Shown here: positions 60,195-64,000 of the stretch, piece after piece | Layout of the letters: each line of letters opens with the position of its first letter | How positions within the stretch are numbered: position 1 is the stretch's first letter | Source: Marinobacterium lutimaris | GTDB taxonomy: Bacteria; Pseudomonadota; Gammaproteobacteria; Pseudomonadales; Balneatricaceae | Reading direction: 5' to 3' | NCBI RefSeq assembly: GCF_900108065.1 | Contig: NZ_FNVQ01000007.1 | Coordinates: 1 to 64,000 of the forward strand | Length of the DNA: 64,000 nt | Translations under genes and position numbers: made by a program | Notes under the pieces: model-generated | What the model saw: only the letters and a program-made list of their open reading frames with translations | Database searches by the model: none | Told to the model about the DNA's origin: nothing

Positions 60195-61346
60195 TCAACC
60201 CCTCCAGCCTGGAATGTAAGAGCGCAGGTTGCGCGGCAGTACGCCCTGCGGGCGGAATAGCAGGATCAGGATCATCACCACCGCGTAGAGCAGGAAGCGG
60301 TATTCCTGGATTACCTGAAGTTTCTCCGGCAGCAGAACCACGAGTCCCGCCGCGAGGATGGTGCCCCAGATGCTTCCCATGCCGCCGAGCAGAACGATGG
60401 AGACAAGGATCAGCGAGTCGGAAAAGGCGAAGTTGGACGGTGCAATAAAGCCCAGCATCATCGCGAACAGCGCACCGGCGGTACCGGCCAGGAAGTTGCC
60501 CAGCGTGAACGACAGGATCTTCCAGCGCTTGATGTTGATGCCGTAGCAGGCGGCGGCGGTTTCATCGAGGCGTACCGCATCGAAGTTGAGACCGATCCAG
60601 GAGCGCTCGATCCGGCGCATCAGGATGAAGGTCAGGATTACCATGATCAGCGCCAGGATGACGTAGTTCATGTAGAACGAGAACTCGATATTCTCGGTGA
60701 TCTGGATGTTGCTGTTGAAGTCCCAGCCGAACAGGTTCATGCCGGAAACCGGAAGCCCCTGAGGTCCGCCGAGGGTGTCGTTAACCTCGAGAAAGGTTCG
60801 AAACAGCAGGCCAAAGGCGATGGTGACCACGGCGGCGTAATGCCCGCGGGTACGCAGCACCGGGATAATCAGAATCGAGCCGATAATCGCAGCCATCACG
60901 CCACCCAGCGCGATAACCAGCAGCAGTGGGGTGCCAGTGCCGCCGAGAACCGCTGCGGTGTAGCAGCCGACGCCGAAGAAGGCGGCTCCTGCAAAGTTCA
61001 CCACGCCGGTATAGCCGAACTGCATGTTCAGGCCGCAGCAGGCAACGACATAAAGCAGTACGGTGGCGATCATCAACAGAGGAAAGTGATCCTCATGGAA
61101 CCAGAAAATGACCACCAGCATCGCCGCGATGACTGACAGGTTCAGCAATCGCTCATTGCGGGAAAGGCTTTGGGAGATTTTATCGGTCAGGCCGAGTTTG
61201 GCGCTGGCGATGATAAGCACGCCGGCAAACACCAGCAGGGCAAAGATCTCTGCCTGCTCTTCTATGGCGATAAAGGTCACCAGAAAGGCGGCGCCCAGGG
61301 CAGCCAGCAAAAGAATAATCAGCTTGTCTTTCAATGATTGCGTCAT
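60195..61346 (-). CDS. livM: Branched-chain amino acid-type ABC transporter permease, LivM-like
   Basis: A 383-residue permease with about ten hydrophobic segments. The LivM core reads LNMQFGYTGVVNFAGAAFFGVGCYT, with the coupling helix region around ARI-like DAVRLDETAAACYGINIKRWK. The N-terminal 80 residues add two more hydrophobic segments than E. coli LivM needs. It is six bases from livH. Confidence 0.92.
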   Translation of the reverse strand: MTQSLKDKLIILLLAALGAAFLVTFIAIEEQAEIFALLVFAGVLIIASAKLGLTDKISQSLSRNERLLNLSVIAAMLVVIFWFHEDHFPLLMIATVLLYVVACCGLNMQFGYTGVVNFAGAAFFGVGCYTAAVLGGTGTPLLLVIALGGVMAAIIGSILIIPVLRTRGHYAAVVTIAFGLLFRTFLEVNDTLGGPQGLPVSGMNLFGWDFNSNIQITENIEFSFYMNYVILALIMVILTFILMRRIERSWIGLNFDAVRLDETAAACYGINIKRWKILSFTLGNFLAGTAGALFAMMLGFIAPSNFAFSDSLILVSIVLLGGMGSIWGTILAAGLVVLLPEKLQVIQEYRFLLYAVVMILILLFRPQGVLPRNLRSYIPGWRG

Positions 61347-61351
61347 GTGAA

Positions 61352-62272
61352 TTAAACCCTTTCGCTGGTTTTTTCGGCGATCAAACCGGTGGGACGCCAG
61401 GCGATAAGTGCGATAACAACGGCAAAGGCGAACACGTCTTTGTAAGCGCTGGCAAAGGGCAGAGCGACCGCTCCGAGCGTCTGCAGAGCGGCAAAGATAA
61501 AGCCGCCGAGAATGGCTCCATAGATATTGCCGAGGCCGCCGATAATCGCGGCGCTAAAGCCGATCACGCCCAGCAGCAGGCCCATGCCGAAGTTGATTTC
61601 GTTGTAGTAGAGCCCGTTCATGACACCGGCGAAAGCAGCCACAGCGGAGCCGAGTCCGAAGGTGAGCAGGACGATCATCTTGAAGTTGATCCCCATGCAC
61701 TTGGCTGTTTCTTCATCCTGCGCCACGGCGCGGATAGCCATCCCCAGACGGGTACGGTTGATCAATACGTGAACCCCGACGATCACCAGCAGGCCGCCGA
61801 CCAGAAGGATCACGCTGTCGGCGCGCAGGTTGAAGGAGCCGATGGTCCAGGAGTCGGTCGGCAGCAGCGACGGAAAGCGCTTCGGGTTGGAGCCGTCCGG
61901 ATAAAACAGGCGGATCGCTTCACGCAGCACGGTACCTAGCATCAGGGTGACGAGCAGGGTATTCAGCGGTGGCGCTGATTTCAGTGGAAGTACCAGATAA
62001 CGGGCGATGATGGCGCCGAGGATTGCCATCGAGCCGATAGCGACAACGAGAACACCGATCAACTGTACAAAGGCGTTATCGATGCCGATGGCGCCGAGTC
62101 CAAGGTAGGTTGAAAAACCTGCGAAGGTGCCGACCATCAAGACATCGCCGTGGGAGAACTTGATGACATCCAGCACCCCGAAAAACAGGGTGAATCCAAC
62201 GGCTACCAGCGCATACATCATGCCCAGCATCATGCCGTTGACAATAAACTGACCGAGAAGGCCCATATCCAT
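61352..62272 (-). CDS. livH: Branched-chain amino acid-type ABC transporter permease, LivH-like
   Basis: A 306-residue permease with about eight hydrophobic segments and the LivH pattern QFIVNGMMLGMMYALVAVGF, FGVLDVIKFSHGDVLMVG, and the coupling segment MAIRAVAQDEETAKCMGINF. It follows the binding-protein gene after a hairpin. Confidence 0.92.
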   Translation of the reverse strand: MDMGLLGQFIVNGMMLGMMYALVAVGFTLFFGVLDVIKFSHGDVLMVGTFAGFSTYLGLGAIGIDNAFVQLIGVLVVAIGSMAILGAIIARYLVLPLKSAPPLNTLLVTLMLGTVLREAIRLFYPDGSNPKRFPSLLPTDSWTIGSFNLRADSVILLVGGLLVIVGVHVLINRTRLGMAIRAVAQDEETAKCMGINFKMIVLLTFGLGSAVAAFAGVMNGLYYNEINFGMGLLLGVIGFSAAIIGGLGNIYGAILGGFIFAALQTLGAVALPFASAYKDVFAFAVVIALIAWRPTGLIAEKTSERV

Positions 62273-62327
62273 GGTTACCTGCCTCTTTTAATTATGAAGA
62301 GAAGTTTTTAAAGCGCGCGGAGAGGCC

Positions 62328-62363
62328 TTTTTAGCCCGTCCCGTTTAGGGGCCGGGCTAAAAA
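62328..62363 (-). promoter_or_regulatory. mRNA hairpin between livJ-like and livH genes
   Basis: TTTTTAGCCCG and CGGGCTAAAAA form an 11-bp stem with a 14-nt loop just after the binding-protein gene. As an RNA it is not followed by a T-run, so it probably protects or partly ends the livJ message rather than ending the operon. Confidence 0.65.
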
Positions 62364-62381
62364 GTCACGCAGGAGCGTTGA

Positions 62382-63551
62382 TCAGAGACCCGAAAGTTTG
62401 CGGGTTCCGTCAGCGTATTCACTGTCTTCCCAGACAACCCATTTACCGTCCTGGATTACGTAGGGAGTGATGGCCGCCACGGTATTCTGGCCGTGATCGT
62501 CAAAGGAGATTTTGCCAACCACAGAGTCATGGTCCTGGATATTACCGAGGTATTCGGTCAGGGCTTTACGGTTAGGTCCAACCTCTTCGATACCATCCAG
62601 AATCAGGTTCATGGCTGAAAACGCGAATGGACCGTAGGCTTCTTCGGATTCGGTAAAGCCGGCTGCCTTGTATTTTTCCGAGAAGTATTGGCCACCAGGA
62701 AGTTTCTCAAGTGGTGCGCCTTCAAGGAAGCTGACGACGCCCTCGGCCAGTTCGCCGGTACCGTCGATAAAGGAGTCAGACTTGATGCCGGATACACCCT
62801 GGAACTGGGACTCGATACCAAGCTTGTCCATCTGTGCGCGGATACGTACGCCCAGCGGTGTCAGGCCGCCGAAGTAGATAACATCCGGGTTGAGCTGCTT
62901 GGCCTTGGTCAGCTCGGCGGTGAAGTCCTGCTGGTCGGCCGGTACACCGAAGTCCGCCAGAATCTCACCACCGTTGGCGGTCAGGTATTCGCTGAAGTAC
63001 TTGTTGTGGCCTTTGCCGTAGTCGGTGGTGTCGTGAATGATGACCCAGGTTTTGTAACCCTGGTCGGTCATGAACTTCGCGGCGACTTCGTTCTGGTTGA
63101 TCATCGTGCCGTTTACACGATGGATCTCTTTGTAGTCGTTTGCGTAGGTGATCTCGGGAAGAACTGCGCCCCAGACTGACATCGGCAGGTTAAAGCGGTG
63201 GTAGATATCCACGGCGCCCATGGCAACCGCAGAGCAGTAGTGGCCGACCAGGCCGATGATGGAGCGGTCGGCAGCGATCTTGGTGGCGATTTGCACGCCC
63301 ACATTCGGCTTACATTCAGAATCTTGCGTAACGAGTTCGTACTCGTACTTGGCGTTCGGGTCGGCATTGCGCAGTTGAACAGCGAGTTCGGCAGAGTTGC
63401 GTCCGCCGACGCCTACCGCGGAAACACCGCCGGTCAGTGGGCCGATAAAGGCGACTTTCACAGTGTCTTTGGCGTTTGCTACGCCGGTACCCAGTGCAGC
63501 GGTAATTGCGAGAGTGAGCAGTGGTGCTGTGGTTTTACGTAAGATTCCCAT
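62382..63551 (-). CDS. ABC transporter periplasmic binding protein, LivJ/Peripla_BP_6 type
   Basis: A 389-residue exported protein: signal peptide MGILRKTTAPLLTLAITAALGTGVANA, mature start KDTVKVAFIGPLTGGVSAVG. The fold marks are AELAVQLRNADP, a Cys pair region around SECKPNVG, and KQLNPDVIYFGGLTPLGVRI. It is the first gene of the operon. The ATG at 63551 has AGGGGGC upstream; the TTG one codon earlier is unlikely. The ligand is not known; the two hydrolase genes at the operon end suggest an amide- or acyl-bearing amino acid. Confidence 0.9.
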   Translation of the reverse strand: MGILRKTTAPLLTLAITAALGTGVANAKDTVKVAFIGPLTGGVSAVGVGGRNSAELAVQLRNADPNAKYEYELVTQDSECKPNVGVQIATKIAADRSIIGLVGHYCSAVAMGAVDIYHRFNLPMSVWGAVLPEITYANDYKEIHRVNGTMINQNEVAAKFMTDQGYKTWVIIHDTTDYGKGHNKYFSEYLTANGGEILADFGVPADQQDFTAELTKAKQLNPDVIYFGGLTPLGVRIRAQMDKLGIESQFQGVSGIKSDSFIDGTGELAEGVVSFLEGAPLEKLPGGQYFSEKYKAAGFTESEEAYGPFAFSAMNLILDGIEEVGPNRKALTEYLGNIQDHDSVVGKISFDDHGQNTVAAITPYVIQDGKWVVWEDSEYADGTRKLSGL

Positions 63552-63739
63552 CAAGTAAGCCCCCTATTTGGCTTGATTCAACGCTCGATTCAAAACAAGT
63601 CGCACGAAACCTAAAGGCTGAGGGGTGTCTGCTTGCCATCCTTTTGTTTTGATTATTTGTGCTGTCGTAACCTGGGCTTTAGTGCCCGGCCGCTTATTGC
63701 GATCTAAAGGTGCGACATGGCCAGCGCATTCATACTGAC

Positions 63740-63770
63740 CAAAGCACTTTGCTTAGTCAAGTGACTTGAC
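63740..63770. promoter_or_regulatory. Inverted repeats in the promoter of the liv-amidase operon
   Basis: CAAAG-CA-CTTTG (63740-63751) and GTCAAG-TGA-CTTGAC (63756-63770) are two perfect inverted repeats side by side. On the minus strand TTGACT in the second one could be the -35 box of the operon, so a protein bound here would block it. The cupin-domain regulator gene 38 bp away is the natural candidate. Confidence 0.55.
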
Positions 63771-63807
63771 CAATGGGAAAGTGGTTTTCTTTTTGGATGT
63801 ATTTTGA

Positions 63808-64000
63808 TCAGAAAGTGGAGGGAGTGTTCACCCAGAGTACCCGGGTATCCTTGTCGGTAGGGTTACGATACCCGTGGGGGAGGCGGGACTGAAAGAAAAA
63901 CGAGTCGCCGGGATAGAGGTGATATTCGGTGCCGTCTACGTTCAACTCAAGCTCGCCCTCGAGCACATAGCCGACCTCTTCACCCTCATGGGATATTGGA
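63808..64000 (-). CDS. Cupin-domain transcriptional regulator, C-terminal fragment
   Basis: The last 63 residues of a protein whose start lies outside the window. The sequence HEGEEVGYVLEGELELNVDG, then YHLYPGDSFFFQS, PHGYRNPTD and VLWVNTPSTF, is the C-terminal cupin of XRE-type repressors such as PuuR and SutR relatives. The His-Glu-Glu of the cupin metal motif and the PHGYRNP line are kept. The DNA-binding part is inferred. It lies directly upstream of the liv-M20-amidase operon on the same strand and probably controls it. Confidence 0.85.
   Translation of the reverse strand, partial: PISHEGEEVGYVLEGELELNVDGTEYHLYPGDSFFFQSRLPHGYRNPTDKDTRVLWVNTPSTF

Overview
The window looks like chromosomal DNA of a marine or brackish Gammaproteobacterium, probably Oceanospirillales (Marinobacterium- or Amphritea-like). 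This is inferred from the mix of TRAP and ABC uptake systems, the style of the GreB, SrmB-like and Lon-like proteins, and the tRNA-Ser/Asn/Lys/Lys cluster; no rRNA or marker gene settles it. I see no insertion sequence, integrase, prophage or CRISPR array. Most of the DNA is dense metabolic, transport and regulatory genes.

Layout. 1-204 is the end of an ETF-ubiquinone oxidoreductase. 410-2915 holds an LldD-type hydroxyacid dehydrogenase and a flavin monooxygenase. 3283-14113 is a catabolic/transport locus in two minus-strand operons around a LysR gene: a spermidine/putrescine-type ABC transporter (binding protein and two permeases) with a DUF1028 protein and an ArgE-like deacylase, then RidA, the separated ABC ATPase, a quinone oxidoreductase, a GST, an AroQ-like protein lacking key catalytic residues, and a GhrA-like dehydrogenase.

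14384-25091 is a lignin-type aromatic block: a solitary DctP, vanB and vanA (vanillate O-demethylase) with VanR-like operators, a full TRAP system, and a plus-strand operon of hydrolase, NTF2-like protein, ligA and ligB (protocatechuate 4,5-dioxygenase), followed by a LysR regulator with two tandem DNA-binding domains. The logic is vanillate uptake, demethylation to protocatechuate, then meta cleavage; later pathway genes are not in the window. 25092-34819 has another LysR, an Lrp-type regulator divergent from putA (proline catabolism), and a second complete PotABCD-like ABC operon.

35169-40611 carries a possible operon of a Lon-like protease, a UspA-like protein and a DraT-type ADP-ribosyltransferase without nif genes or draG nearby, then an MgtC/DUF4010 membrane protein and a 192-bp duplicated hairpin repeat. 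41149-50648 has a succinate/acetate CoA-transferase with palindromic operators, an SrmB-like helicase, a peroxiredoxin-glutaredoxin fusion with an OxyR-like site, an NlpC/P60 lipoprotein, a non-coding stretch rich in DnaA-box-like nonamers, and a periplasmic-binding lipoprotein coupled to a GGDEF-EAL protein.

50733-51180 is the tRNA cluster. 51267-56194 contains a hybrid histidine kinase with a putative periplasmic partner, a separate Hpt protein, greB, an unknown gene and a DMT exporter. 56246-63551 is one long minus-strand operon for a branched-chain-type ABC importer (livJHMGF-like) followed by an M20 deacylase and an amidase, with a cupin-domain repressor (partial) upstream.
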